Positions 11,954 through 19,814 of a stretch of DNA of 32,211 nt are shown here, one piece after another. Positions within the stretch are counted from its first letter, which is position 1; every line of letters begins with the position of its first letter. The DNA comes from a virus. The notes below the pieces were generated by a model. It did not search any database. It was not told where the DNA came from and saw nothing but the letters and a program-made list of their open reading frames with translations. Location: positions 1-32,211 of the IMG/VR virus record IMGVR_UViG_3300032050_000513. The stretch is one strand, 5' to 3'. The position numbers were made by a program, and so were the translations under genes.

Positions 11954-12142
11954 TTAATACGTTCGCAAGAACGTTTGGAGGGTTTTCCGTTGCCGGCGCT
12001 TCGGTTGCGGGTTTTCCGCCCGGAGAATCGCGAGGCATTCCTTCAGCCTTTCAACTTCGGTTTTAGCCGATGCCAACGCGTCACGGTAAACTTGAATAAC
12101 CGTTTGCGCGTCTTCTAACTGTTTGTGTGTGTCGTTTGTCAT
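11954..12142 (-). CDS. Small coiled-coil protein
   Basis: 62 residues. MTNDTHKQLEDAQTVIQVYR, DALASAKTEVERLKECLAIL form one long helix with heptad spacing, followed by a basic Pro/Gln/Arg tail. Probably a dimeric coiled coil; no function known. Leader AACCCGCAACCCAT directly before ATG, no Shine-Dalgarno sequence. Confidence 0.6.
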   Translation of the reverse strand: MTNDTHKQLEDAQTVIQVYRDALASAKTEVERLKECLAILRAENPQPKRRQRKTLQTFLRTY

Positions 12143-12159
12143 ATGGGTTGCGGGTTGAA

Positions 12160-12261
12160 TCAGTCAAAAAAGCCGAAGAAGCCGAGCGCCACGACGGCGA
12201 GTAGAGAACAAAGCGCCAACCAAACGGCCAGCGCGGCCAGGGTTTCAAGGGTGCGTTTCAT
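12160..12261 (-). CDS. 33-residue single-span membrane peptide
   Basis: MKRTLETLAALAVWLALCSL followed by LAVVALGFFGFFD: a basic N-terminus and a hydrophobic stretch of about 25 residues. It is too short for standard ORF cut-offs but fills the gap between two genes on the same strand with correct orientation. Function unknown; a small inner-membrane peptide is likely. Confidence 0.5.
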   Translation of the reverse strand: MKRTLETLAALAVWLALCSLLAVVALGFFGFFD

Positions 12262-12264
12262 GGT

Positions 12265-12489
12265 TCAAAACCCTAGGTCGATCCAAGCAATGCGGCATTC
12301 CTGCTCGGCGTACGGGTAGCCGGACATCATGCGCACGGTTTCCTTAATCAGGGTGATTTCCCAAACGCCGGCCACGTCTGCATTCCAACAAACTTTGCCA
12401 ACCCAACCCTCGCCGGCTTGCTCGGCCAATTCATCGGCCACCGTTTGCGCCACGTTCCGTTTGTCCGTTTGTGAGTAGTAGTGTTTCAT
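12265..12489 (-). CDS. Small hypothetical protein
   Basis: 74 residues from ATG 12489, which overlaps the upstream stop as ATGA. MKHYYSQTDKRNVAQTVADE, LAEQAGEGWVGKVCWNADVA, GVWEITLIKETVRMM suggests a helix followed by two or three strands and an Asp/Leu end. No family recognised. Confidence 0.55.
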   Translation of the reverse strand: MKHYYSQTDKRNVAQTVADELAEQAGEGWVGKVCWNADVAGVWEITLIKETVRMMSGYPYAEQECRIAWIDLGF

Positions 12490-12596
12490 GCACAGCCACC
12501 CAACCCGCTTCCCCATTCCCTTACAAGGTAATTGACATCACTGTGGCCACCTATAAGCATTCCTTCCGGTGCTATTAGCTTGCCGGCAACCCGCAT
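12486..12596 (-). CDS. Short protein at the head of the leftward operon, start uncertain
   Basis: From ATG 12596 the product is 36 residues (MRVAGKLIAPEGMLIGGHSD, VNYLVREWGSG). The frame stays open to GTG 12701, and the extra residues (VRVYRDLAGRVERVGKNPFA-GVKLQ) look protein-like, so the real gene may start at a GTG between 12671 and 12701. That would overlap the divergent gene at 12617. The stop overlaps the next ATG (ATGA). Confidence 0.45.
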   Translation of the reverse strand: MRVAGKLIAPEGMLIGGHSDVNYLVREWGSGLGGCA

Positions 12597-12616
12597 TTGC
12601 AATTTTACCCCGGCAA

Positions 12617-13639
12617 ATGGATTCTTCCCAACCCGCTCCACTCGGCCAGCCAAGTCCCGGTAAACCCTCACAAACGGCCAACAAACGGCCACGTTGGGCA
12701 CGGACGGATCGTAAAGCCGGCCGGCCTAGCCGGAAGCAAATTGCCGGTTGGCTAAATTGGTTTAACCGGTTAACCCGTGCCGGTGCCCTGGCCGATGCGG
12801 CCGAGTTTCACCGCAAGCACGGTTTGCACCGGTACGGTGCCACCGTGCCAACGGTGCCAACGGCCGACACGGCCACCGGCAACCCGTTGGCCCCTGCCAC
12901 GCCTACGGCGACCACAGGGGGGGAGGGGGGTCAACAGCGCCACGGGCGGAGTAATTGGGATAAAACCACCCCCGCAGTTCAAAATTCGCAGTGCAGTCCG
13001 TTAGCTACGGCCCGTGCTGTGCCGCTGGCAGTGGAAGCTGACCTCACTCGTTTGGCAGCTAAAGCTGCTTACACTCCCACTGTCACTCCCCCTACGGGGG
13101 AGTCGGAGGGAGATAGCGAAAAAGTCAACACTATTTGTAATGGGGCTAGTAGATTTGCTTCAATGTGGCCGAAGGTTGGGGAGGGGATTGTGGGGAAGGG
13201 GTGTCGGAATCGGCAGTACAATGAGTTGAGGGTGGTGGGGGAGGATGGGCGGGAGCTGTGGACGAAGGTGGGGAATTGGATGTTTCGGAGTGGGTTGATC
13301 CGGGGGGAACGGGTGCTGGTGCGGAAGATCTGGGGGAGCGGGGATGACACGGATGCGGAGTATGAAGTGGTGAAACGGCTGGATGTGAATGAACCAGCGG
13401 AGGAACGACCTGTGCAGCCGCCACCCGCACCAGAACCGCTGCCCAATGCCGTTCCCGCCGCTATTCCCGAACGGCGAACGCTAGAGGCATACTTCCCTAG
13501 GGATGCAGTAACTACGGCTATCCTGCCGCAGTTCCAACGGGAGGAGCCGGACTACCCGCGTAAGCAGGAGTCAGCGGATGACTACATCGCCCGGATCAGG
13601 GCGGAGGCGGCCATGTGGGCTAATGGGCAGGGTCGGTAG
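12617..13639 (+). CDS. Large protein of unknown function with basic N-terminus
   Basis: 340 residues from ATG 12617 (open frame begins 12569). Residues about 20-75 are basic and helical (RWARTDRKAGRPSRKQIAGW, LNWFNRLTRAGALADAAEFH), perhaps DNA-binding. About 75-150 is a Pro/Thr/Ala-rich linker. About 165-255 looks like a compact beta fold (LRVVGEDGRELWTKVGNWMF, ERVLVRKIWG). Then a Pro-rich segment and a C-terminal helix (DDYIARIRAEAAMWA). Base composition changes inside the gene near 12930, where G7/A/G6 runs occur. It lies directly before the small-terminase candidate and may belong to packaging. Confidence 0.6.
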   Translation: MDSSQPAPLGQPSPGKPSQTANKRPRWARTDRKAGRPSRKQIAGWLNWFNRLTRAGALADAAEFHRKHGLHRYGATVPTVPTADTATGNPLAPATPTATTGGEGGQQRHGRSNWDKTTPAVQNSQCSPLATARAVPLAVEADLTRLAAKAAYTPTVTPPTGESEGDSEKVNTICNGASRFASMWPKVGEGIVGKGCRNRQYNELRVVGEDGRELWTKVGNWMFRSGLIRGERVLVRKIWGSGDDTDAEYEVVKRLDVNEPAEERPVQPPPAPEPLPNAVPAAIPERRTLEAYFPRDAVTTAILPQFQREEPDYPRKQESADDYIARIRAEAAMWANGQGR

Positions 13640-13644
13640 GCGCC

Positions 13645-14169
13645 ATGCCCGAAGGAATCAAAACGGATGGCAGCCATGGCCGGACGACGTACTCACCGCA
13701 AAAGCTCGTCAACGATCTGGCGGTGGCTACGTTGGAGGGACGGGGGCTAGGGCTGAAGAAGCACCCTCGACTCGGGTATGTGACCGAGGAGGACAAACGA
13801 CTATTTCAACGAATCGTGGGAATCACCGTGGAAGAATTCAACCAAAGACTCATTGGTAAGCTGGACAACCTGGCTGACCGCATCGTGGACCGGATGCTGG
13901 ATACCGTGGAGGACACTCCACTTAACAGCCTCGGGTTCAACTTGGCCGTGGCGATTGATAAGCGGCAACGGCTGGCCGGGCTGAACGCGACGCAGGGCGC
14001 CAACGTGAACATCCAAGTCAACAACTACGGGAGCTTGAGCAAGGAGGAGATCGTGGCACGGTTAAGCGGGAAAGCCCCCGTGCCGACGATTCAGGCCGCC
14101 CCTGTGGAGCTGCCCAACCCCAACGACATCGACGTCAGTAAACCCGTGGCGGCGAAACTAGCTGGTTAA
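13645..14169 (+). CDS. Small terminase subunit candidate
   Basis: 174 residues, ATG 5 nt after the previous stop. The central helices (LDNLADRIVDRMLDTVEDTP, LNSLGFNLAVAIDKRQRLAG), then a beta strand ANVNIQVNNYG and LSKEEIVARLSG, follow the plan of phage small-terminase or terminase-accessory proteins: helical oligomerisation core, then a beta/hairpin C-terminus. No clear N-terminal HTH is visible, so the assignment rests on layout and position. The large terminase lies 1.8 kb downstream, separated by a leftward operon. Converges with the gene at 14135-14365, overlapping by 35 nt. Confidence 0.5.
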   Translation: MPEGIKTDGSHGRTTYSPQKLVNDLAVATLEGRGLGLKKHPRLGYVTEEDKRLFQRIVGITVEEFNQRLIGKLDNLADRIVDRMLDTVEDTPLNSLGFNLAVAIDKRQRLAGLNATQGANVNIQVNNYGSLSKEEIVARLSGKAPVPTIQAAPVELPNPNDIDVSKPVAAKLAG

Positions 14170-14365
14170 GATCGCGCTGACAGCTTTGCAGCTTATTCAG
14201 CAGCTCGATTTCACGCTTTCCCGCTTCGCGGAGTTTCTCTGCAACGCGAGTTAAACGGACAACCTCCCGTTCCAGCTCACGGGCAAAGTCCGCCTTCACC
14301 CGCTCATGCTGGCTGGTTTGCAGGATCTGCTTTACGGCTTCGTCCGTTCTTGGTGTGTCGGTCAT
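14135..14365 (-). CDS. Small helical phage protein
   Basis: 76 residues from ATG 14365. MTDTPRTDEAVKQILQTSQH then VKADFARELEREVVRLTRVA and a second helix (KREIELLNKLQSCQRDLNQL). The TDTPRTDEA...FARELERE pattern recurs in many phage proteins of unknown function. Coiled coil likely. Overlaps the upstream gene by 62 nt in another frame. Confidence 0.65.
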   Translation of the reverse strand: MTDTPRTDEAVKQILQTSQHERVKADFARELEREVVRLTRVAEKLREAGKREIELLNKLQSCQRDLNQLVSPPRVY

Positions 14366-14495
14366 AGTCCGCTTTGAGTTTGTTATACCGCTCCAGTAGT
14401 TCGTTGTACTGGTCCAGTAGCCCGAAGAACGCATCAGCCTGACGGCCGGCGTGCCACTTCTGCTCTGGTGTTAGTACCTTCATTGAGGCATTCAT
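14304..14495 (-). CDS. Small coiled-coil protein
   Basis: 63 residues. MNASMKVLTPEQKWHAGRQA then DAFFGLLDQYNELLERYNKL forms a helix, followed by a basic tail (KNGRSRKADP). ATG 14495 overlaps the upstream stop as ATGA; the ATG at 14483 is an alternative. No function recognised. Confidence 0.5.
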   Translation of the reverse strand: MNASMKVLTPEQKWHAGRQADAFFGLLDQYNELLERYNKLKADYDRHTKNGRSRKADPANQPA

Positions 14496-14653
14496 CGTTT
14501 TTGTCTGTTCTTGAAGTACTGAACTTGGCTGCGGCTGATGCCTAGCTCGGCAGCCACCTCCCGCTCCAGCCGGCCGCGTTCAAAGTACAACTCGCGCACG
14601 CGCTTACCCAGCCTCCGCGCCTCTTCCGTATTGGTAAGTCTGCCCACTTTCAT
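14492..14653 (-). CDS. Small helix-turn-helix protein
   Basis: 53 residues from ATG 14653 (ATGA overlap upstream). TNTEEARRLGKRVRELYFER, GRLEREVAAELGISRSQVQY is a classic HTH: helix EREVAAELG, turn, recognition helix SRSQVQYFKN. Likely a small DNA-binding regulator. Confidence 0.65.
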   Translation of the reverse strand: MKVGRLTNTEEARRLGKRVRELYFERGRLEREVAAELGISRSQVQYFKNRQKR

Positions 14654-14784
14654 GGACACATCCACACGCGATCCCTGTCCGTCCAAAACAGGCCAAACGG
14701 CATGTTTACGCACACTTGGTGGCCATCGTACTTGATGACTGTGACGGGCTCCAGATCACCGCATGGGAATTTGATGAAGGTCAT
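14650..14784 (-). CDS. 44-residue hypothetical protein
   Basis: MTFIKFPCGDLEPVTVIKYD, GHQVCVNMPFGLFWTDRDRV, WMCP: a short beta-rich peptide with three Cys. Both ends overlap neighbours as ATGA, so it is translationally coupled between the glycosyltransferase and the HTH gene. No function known. Confidence 0.55.
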   Translation of the reverse strand: MTFIKFPCGDLEPVTVIKYDGHQVCVNMPFGLFWTDRDRVWMCP

Positions 14785-15653
14785 TTCTTCTTCGCCGCCT
14801 GCGCCTCCAGCATCTGCTGCTTGATGATCGCCAGCTCTTCCTTGCGCCACGGCTCGGACAGCATCTCCAGCAGTTTGGCGCTCTCGATCGGAACCACGAC
14901 GGACGCTTGGTGGCCCAACACCATCAGCGTATCCATCCAGATGTCGTAGCCCGCCGCCCGTGCCAGGTCGCAGAATCCGTAGTCCTCGGAGATGTAGGCG
15001 TTGGGTTCGTCGTAGCGGATTGTCAGTTCGCGCTCAATCCGTGCGCGGAGCACAGAGTCGTTCTTCACCTCGGACAACGCCTGCCAGATCTGCTGCAAGC
15101 GATACCCCGGCAGATTCTTCCCGCGTAGCTCCATCGGGAACAGCTCTGGAATCGTCCGTGGCGGCTTGTTGGGGTCCGTCAAAACGGCGACGCGATCAGG
15201 ATTTTGCGCCGCAATTTTCTTGAACACGGGAACCTTAATCTTGCAGAAACCGATGCTGGCCCGCTCGACCCGCTGCAATCCCGACTCATCGGCCTCCTCG
15301 CCCTTGATGGGCTGGACATGCCAATGCGTTTCCAAGGAGCGCGTGGAGTAAACTGCCGTCACGATGTCGCGGTCATGCCCGATCAGCCGCATAAGGGCGC
15401 TTCCAGTGACATCCTCGCCATTCCGCATGGCTAGGACGTCCTTGTCCCAGAAGATCAGCTCGTCGAACTTCTGCTCCACGGCATACGCCGCGATCTCGTT
15501 GCGTGCGATCTGCACCGCAGGCCCGTCCAGCAGTATCCAATCCAGCTTTACCTCGGGTACATGCGCCGTCGCCATTTGCAGGCTGGTGCGAAAGTACGAC
15601 TTGGGGATGTCTCCCTTGAGCGGTGTGCCGATTAGGATGCGTTTTTGGGCCAT
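14781..15653 (-). CDS. GT-A type glycosyltransferase-like protein
   Basis: 290 residues from ATG 15653. The N-terminus KRILIGTPLKGDIPKSYF and PAVQIARNEIAAYAVE precede ELIFWDKDVL (65-74), a DxD-like metal and nucleotide-sugar site. The C-terminus has ISEDYGFCDLARAAGYDIWM (221-240) and VLGHQAS, matching the SED...FC...RAxG and HxG features of GT-A enzymes. It would transfer a sugar from a nucleotide donor. In phages the targets are modified DNA bases, virion proteins or host surface glycans; nothing here shows which. It heads a leftward coupled operon, divergent from the late operon. Confidence 0.75.
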   Translation of the reverse strand: MAQKRILIGTPLKGDIPKSYFRTSLQMATAHVPEVKLDWILLDGPAVQIARNEIAAYAVEQKFDELIFWDKDVLAMRNGEDVTGSALMRLIGHDRDIVTAVYSTRSLETHWHVQPIKGEEADESGLQRVERASIGFCKIKVPVFKKIAAQNPDRVAVLTDPNKPPRTIPELFPMELRGKNLPGYRLQQIWQALSEVKNDSVLRARIERELTIRYDEPNAYISEDYGFCDLARAAGYDIWMDTLMVLGHQASVVVPIESAKLLEMLSEPWRKEELAIIKQQMLEAQAAKKK

Positions 15654-15704
15654 GGGCGGGTAGGAAAACCACAGTTGCAGCGCATGGAACCTCAAACGTG
15701 TCCC

Positions 15705-15784
15705 ATGTATCGGTTATTAGAGGACCTAATACCTGATGTATCGGACGTTAAGCGCGTTGTCTGACCGTCAGATGACTGTCAGAT
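15705..15784. promoter_or_regulatory. Divergent control region with paired repeats
   Basis: The 138-bp gap between the glycosyltransferase and the late operon holds ATGTATCGG twice (15705-15713, 15736-15744), a palindrome TCTGAC-C-GTCAGA (15760-15772), and GTCAGAT twice (15767-15773, 15778-15784; 11 bp apart). It should contain the promoters for both directions. I do not see a convincing sigma-70 -35/-10 pair. Confidence 0.5.
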
Positions 15785-15791
15785 AGGCGGC

Positions 15792-15989
15792 ATGATCACA
15801 AAACGAGCCGTGGACGAGTGGTTGATCGAGCCGGATGTGGAAGGCGTACGGGAATACGCACGTTTGAGCGTCTACGCCGAGCCGGAAGGGCTGAACATTG
15901 ACGGCCAGGGGCTGATTCCGTGGTCGCAACTGGAGTCCAGCCGCCTGACCTACGCGATTAAGATGAAAAAGCGCCATGCAGCTCGCTGA
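15792..15989 (+). CDS. Small hypothetical protein before the large terminase
   Basis: 65 residues. MITKRAVDEWLIEPDVEGVR, EYARLSVYAEPEGLNIDGQG, LIPWSQLESSRLTYAIKMKK. Probably a small alpha/beta fold with a basic C-terminus. It overlaps the large-terminase start by 14 nt and is the first gene of the late operon. No family recognised. Confidence 0.6.
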   Translation: MITKRAVDEWLIEPDVEGVREYARLSVYAEPEGLNIDGQGLIPWSQLESSRLTYAIKMKKRHAAR

Positions 15990-17616
15990 TCGTTACTACG
16001 CAGACGACTTTCGCCCCGATTTTGGCATTCCGTGGATTCCAAACCCACCGGACGCCGAGTTGATGAGCTGGCCGCACGAAAAGCTGGCAAACTACCTCGC
16101 GTTTCGGGAGCAGCGGAACAAGGAGGCGTTGGAAAACCCCGTCGGCGCAGGCTGGATTCTCCCCTCATGGCAGACGGTGATGAACAACTGGGGAAAATAC
16201 ACCAACCACATCATACTAGGCGGAAATCGCAGTTCCAAATCGATGATAGCCAGCAGGTTATGCGTGTGGGCCGCTGGTACCATACCCGGCGCCGAGGTCC
16301 GCGCCTACCATGTCAACGAGGACCGGAGCATCGAGGACCAGCAGCGCATGGTCTGGGATGCTTTACCGCAAGGCATCCGTAACTTACCTACCAAGAAAGG
16401 GTTGAACCACAGTGTCCAGTATTCCCAGAAGAACGGTTTTACTGACAACATTTGTATCCTGCCTCCTGTTAATGGTTTCCGTCGTGGTGGCAGTATTAAG
16501 TTTAGTAACTACCGCAGTTACCAAGCTGATGCACAAGTAGCGGAGGGCTACCGCGCCCACTTGATCTGGTGCGACGAGGAGTGTCCCCAGAAGATGTTTG
16601 AAACGCTCCAGTACCGGACGACCGACTTCCATGGACGCATCATCCTCACGTTTACTACTCTCACAGGCTGGACACCTCTGGTACAGGACATCCTCGGGAA
16701 GACTCGTACCATTGAAAAGCGATTTGCCCCGCTGGTGGGTCGAGAGCTACCAGTCGTCCAAGAGTCCCTTTCCCGACCGGGAACTGTTATCTACTATTTC
16801 TGGACTGAAGACAACACGTTCATCGACACCTCCGACTTCCGAAACAAGTTGCTCGGGCGCTCCAAGGATGAAGTGTTGGCCCGTGCATATGGCGTACCTA
16901 CCAAAAGCATCACTAGCGTCTTTCCTGGCTTCAATAAGGACGTTAATGTCATACCTCACGAAAAGATGCCGTGGACAAACAACGTGGACTACAACGTCAC
17001 ACGTTTCATGGCGCTGGACCCTGCGGGCTCCAAAAACTGGTTCATGCTCTGGGTCGCCATCGACGCCGCCGGAACATGGTGGGTCTACCGGGAGTGGCCC
17101 GACTACGACGACTGGGCATTGCCCGGAACCGGCCCCGAAGGCAAAGCCGGCCCCGCGCAGAAGGGCAGCAAAAAAGGCATCATCGACTACGTTGAACTTA
17201 TCAAGCACTGCGAGCAGGGCGAAACCATTTTCGAGAGGTTCATTGACCCGCGTCTCGGTGCAGCGGAAAAGCAGTCAGCCGAAGGCGCCACCACCATCAT
17301 AAGCGAGCTGGACTCGGCCGGAATGGTCTTTCACCCGGCGCCCGGCGTGGAGATCGAGAACGGCCTCCAGTTGATCAATGGCCTCCTATCCTACGATGAG
17401 AAGCGGCCCCTGTCCGCTCTGAACGCCCCCAAGCTGTACATCAGCGACCGCTGCCAGAACTTGATCTACGCCTTGCAGGAGTACACGGCCAAGGGCGGCA
17501 AGGACGAGGCGACCAAGGACCCGATTGACTGCCTGCGCTACCTCTGCGTGTCCAACTGTAGCTTTGTGGACCCGCACGCCGCCGAACAGGTGGACGACCG
17601 CACATGGAGCTATTGA
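15976..17616 (+). CDS. Terminase large subunit
   Basis: 546 residues. The ATPase domain has Walker A LGGNRSSKS (81-89) and Walker B HLIWCDEE (195-202). The nuclease domain has MALDPAGSKN with Asp348, RFIDPRLG with Asp424 and KDPIDCLRYL with Asp518, giving an RNase H-like acidic triad. It is the motor-nuclease that packages DNA into the prohead and cuts concatemers. Length and motif order are normal and the gene is intact. It begins GCCATGC with no Shine-Dalgarno sequence. The portal follows after a 50-nt gap containing a small GCGC-type stem. Confidence 0.95.
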   Translation: MQLADRYYADDFRPDFGIPWIPNPPDAELMSWPHEKLANYLAFREQRNKEALENPVGAGWILPSWQTVMNNWGKYTNHIILGGNRSSKSMIASRLCVWAAGTIPGAEVRAYHVNEDRSIEDQQRMVWDALPQGIRNLPTKKGLNHSVQYSQKNGFTDNICILPPVNGFRRGGSIKFSNYRSYQADAQVAEGYRAHLIWCDEECPQKMFETLQYRTTDFHGRIILTFTTLTGWTPLVQDILGKTRTIEKRFAPLVGRELPVVQESLSRPGTVIYYFWTEDNTFIDTSDFRNKLLGRSKDEVLARAYGVPTKSITSVFPGFNKDVNVIPHEKMPWTNNVDYNVTRFMALDPAGSKNWFMLWVAIDAAGTWWVYREWPDYDDWALPGTGPEGKAGPAQKGSKKGIIDYVELIKHCEQGETIFERFIDPRLGAAEKQSAEGATTIISELDSAGMVFHPAPGVEIENGLQLINGLLSYDEKRPLSALNAPKLYISDRCQNLIYALQEYTAKGGKDEATKDPIDCLRYLCVSNCSFVDPHAAEQVDDRTWSY

Positions 17617-17666
17617 TTGCTTGCCACCTTTGTTATTGCGCCCATTAGGTGCGCTTATCAAAGCCC

Positions 17667-19814
17667 ATGAGTTCCATTGACGGCAACGCCACCTCCGTTC
17701 CCCCTGATCCCGGTCTGCAACTAGCTCCGCCCGAGAACAAGGGGCCGGACTTTAACCTTCTCAAGAAGGCGTTTGAGGACTGCGTGCGCGACAACCAGCC
17801 GTTCATCGACCAGTGCCGCCTCAACTACGAGACACGTTACGCGATCTGGAACGGGCAGTCCGCTGACGGCAAGAAGCACGCCCGCGAGGGCAGCAAGGTC
17901 AGCCCGACGCCGTGGGATGGTGCGAGTGACCTCCGCGTTTTCCTTGTCGATAATATCATCAACAAGAAGGTCGCCATGGAGTGCATGGCGTTCAAGCGGG
18001 CCAACCTGACCGCTGTGCCGGTGGGTGCCGAGGACGGGGCGCGTAGCCAGTTGGTAAGCAACTTCATGCGTTGGCTGATCCAGACGCAGATTCCCGAGGT
18101 TGAGCGCGAGGTCGAGATGTGCGCCAACTACATGAACGAGAAGGGCGTCGCGGTCATGGGTCAGTTTTGGGAGAAGCGTCGAGAGAAAGTTCTGGTCAAC
18201 GTCCGCGTGCAGGACTTGCAGCAGCAGTTCCCGAACATCGACATCGTGGCGCTGATCGAGGACAAGAGCGCAGCTGATGATCTGAAGGCCATATTCCAAG
18301 AGCAGTACGGCGCGTCGAAGGACAAGGCCGCCCGTATGCTGCGTGAACTGCGTGACACGGGCGAGACCACGGTGCCGATGGACGGCCCCGAGCGTTCGTA
18401 CCCGGTCGTCCGTGCGTTCAATCTGGACGAGCACGTTTTCATCCCGTCGTTCTCCACGGATCTGGAGCGGGCGCCCGGCATCTACCGCGTCGAGTACTTC
18501 ACCGCCGAGCAACTGCGGGCGATGGTCAACACGGACGGCTGGGACGAGGAATGGGTGGAAGCCGCGATCCAAAAGGTGCGCGGCAAGCTGATCAGCATGT
18601 CTCCCAGCGAGTACATGCAGCCGATCTCCCGCTCGTTCGTGTACACCCAGCAGCGGTTCACGGATCGCATCGGCGTGGTGTACGCTTACCAGCGTCTGTC
18701 CGACGAGGACGGCACGCCGGGCATCTACTGCACGGTGTTCAACCCGATGCTGCCGCCCGACCAGAACCACGATGGTTGCGCGAAGACCGGCCTACTCGGT
18801 TACGCTCACGGCGAGTATCCGTTCGTGCTGTATCGCCGCGAGTACTTGAGCCGCAAGCTCCATGACTCCCGTGGCCTGCCCGAGCCGGGCAAGCCGTGGC
18901 AGGACCAGATCAAGGCGCACAAGGACTCACGCATCGACGCCGCCTCCCTCGGCATCCTTCCGCCCATCTGCTACCCGCAAGGCCGCCCGCCGGGTCGTTG
19001 GGGTCCAGGTGCGATGATCTCGGAGCGTCGTCCGAACGAGTACCACTACGCCGACCGTCCGATACCGGACATGAATACGGACAAGTCGGAGTCGCTACTG
19101 GAGACTTCGTTCAAGGAGTACAACGGCTTTGCCAGCCGCGACGGCGATCCCGCCATCGACCCGATCTACAACCAGTTTGAGGTCGATAAGTTCCTCGGCT
19201 GCCTCGCCAAGAGTTTCCGCCAAGTGTGGAAGCTCTACAAGCAATATGGCATGGACCAAGTGACGTTCCGCGTCATGGGCGTCAAAGACCCGAACTTCCA
19301 GCTTTTCAACAAGGGCGACGTCAACGAGGAGTTCGACTTCTACCTCGCGTGGGATGTGCAGTCGCCGGACTTCAAGCGCATGAGCGAGAAGTGGACGGCG
19401 ATCATCCAAGCCGCGCAGTCCCTTGACCGCGAAGGCGTCATCGACTGGTCCGCGCTTTGCACCGCGTTTGTGTCCACCATCGACCCGAACATCGCCGAGC
19501 GCATCATCCGTCCCGCGCAGCAAGGCCAGCAGCAGATCGTGCAGGATGAGCAGCAGGATCTGGCGCAGATCTTCGCGGGCATCCCGAAGAACATCAAACC
19601 CGGCACCCCGCCGCAGATCGGCCTCCAAGTCATTCAACAGTACCTCCAGCAGCCCGATGTTCAGCAGAGGTTTCAGCAGGATCAGCCGTTCCGCGAACGT
19701 CTGGAGGCGAGAGCCAAGCAGTACCAGTTCCAGCTCCAGCAGCAGCAGAACGCCGTCATCGGCCGACTGGGAGCGCAGATGCCCGGGCCGATGCCCGCCA
19801 CCACTAGCACATGA
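17667..19814 (+). CDS. Portal protein
   Basis: 715 residues from ATG 17667 (a GTG at 17649 is in frame). Position directly after the terminase, size and layout fit the large portal proteins of short-tailed phages: an N-terminal helix with NYETRYAIWNG, a wing region (DGASDLRVFLVDNIINKKVA), a beta-rich core (ERSYPVVRAFNLDEHVFIPS), QDQIKAHKDSRIDAASLGIL near the stem, and a long Gln-rich C-terminal helix (QQYLQQPDVQQRFQQDQ...), the barrel of P22-like portals. Twelve copies should form the DNA channel and the docking site for the adaptor at 23281. The stop overlaps the next ATG. Confidence 0.88.
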   Translation: MSSIDGNATSVPPDPGLQLAPPENKGPDFNLLKKAFEDCVRDNQPFIDQCRLNYETRYAIWNGQSADGKKHAREGSKVSPTPWDGASDLRVFLVDNIINKKVAMECMAFKRANLTAVPVGAEDGARSQLVSNFMRWLIQTQIPEVEREVEMCANYMNEKGVAVMGQFWEKRREKVLVNVRVQDLQQQFPNIDIVALIEDKSAADDLKAIFQEQYGASKDKAARMLRELRDTGETTVPMDGPERSYPVVRAFNLDEHVFIPSFSTDLERAPGIYRVEYFTAEQLRAMVNTDGWDEEWVEAAIQKVRGKLISMSPSEYMQPISRSFVYTQQRFTDRIGVVYAYQRLSDEDGTPGIYCTVFNPMLPPDQNHDGCAKTGLLGYAHGEYPFVLYRREYLSRKLHDSRGLPEPGKPWQDQIKAHKDSRIDAASLGILPPICYPQGRPPGRWGPGAMISERRPNEYHYADRPIPDMNTDKSESLLETSFKEYNGFASRDGDPAIDPIYNQFEVDKFLGCLAKSFRQVWKLYKQYGMDQVTFRVMGVKDPNFQLFNKGDVNEEFDFYLAWDVQSPDFKRMSEKWTAIIQAAQSLDREGVIDWSALCTAFVSTIDPNIAERIIRPAQQGQQQIVQDEQQDLAQIFAGIPKNIKPGTPPQIGLQVIQQYLQQPDVQQRFQQDQPFRERLEARAKQYQFQLQQQQNAVIGRLGAQMPGPMPATTST

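Noticed and set aside
10317-12950. Diversity-generating retroelement template/variable repeats
   Set aside because: No reverse transcriptase gene in the window and no adenine-specific repeat pair; the repeats are short C/G words.
17721-18770. 349-residue minus-strand ORF across the portal gene
   Set aside because: It is the antisense shadow of a strongly codon-biased portal gene; no family resemblance and wrong direction for the late operon.
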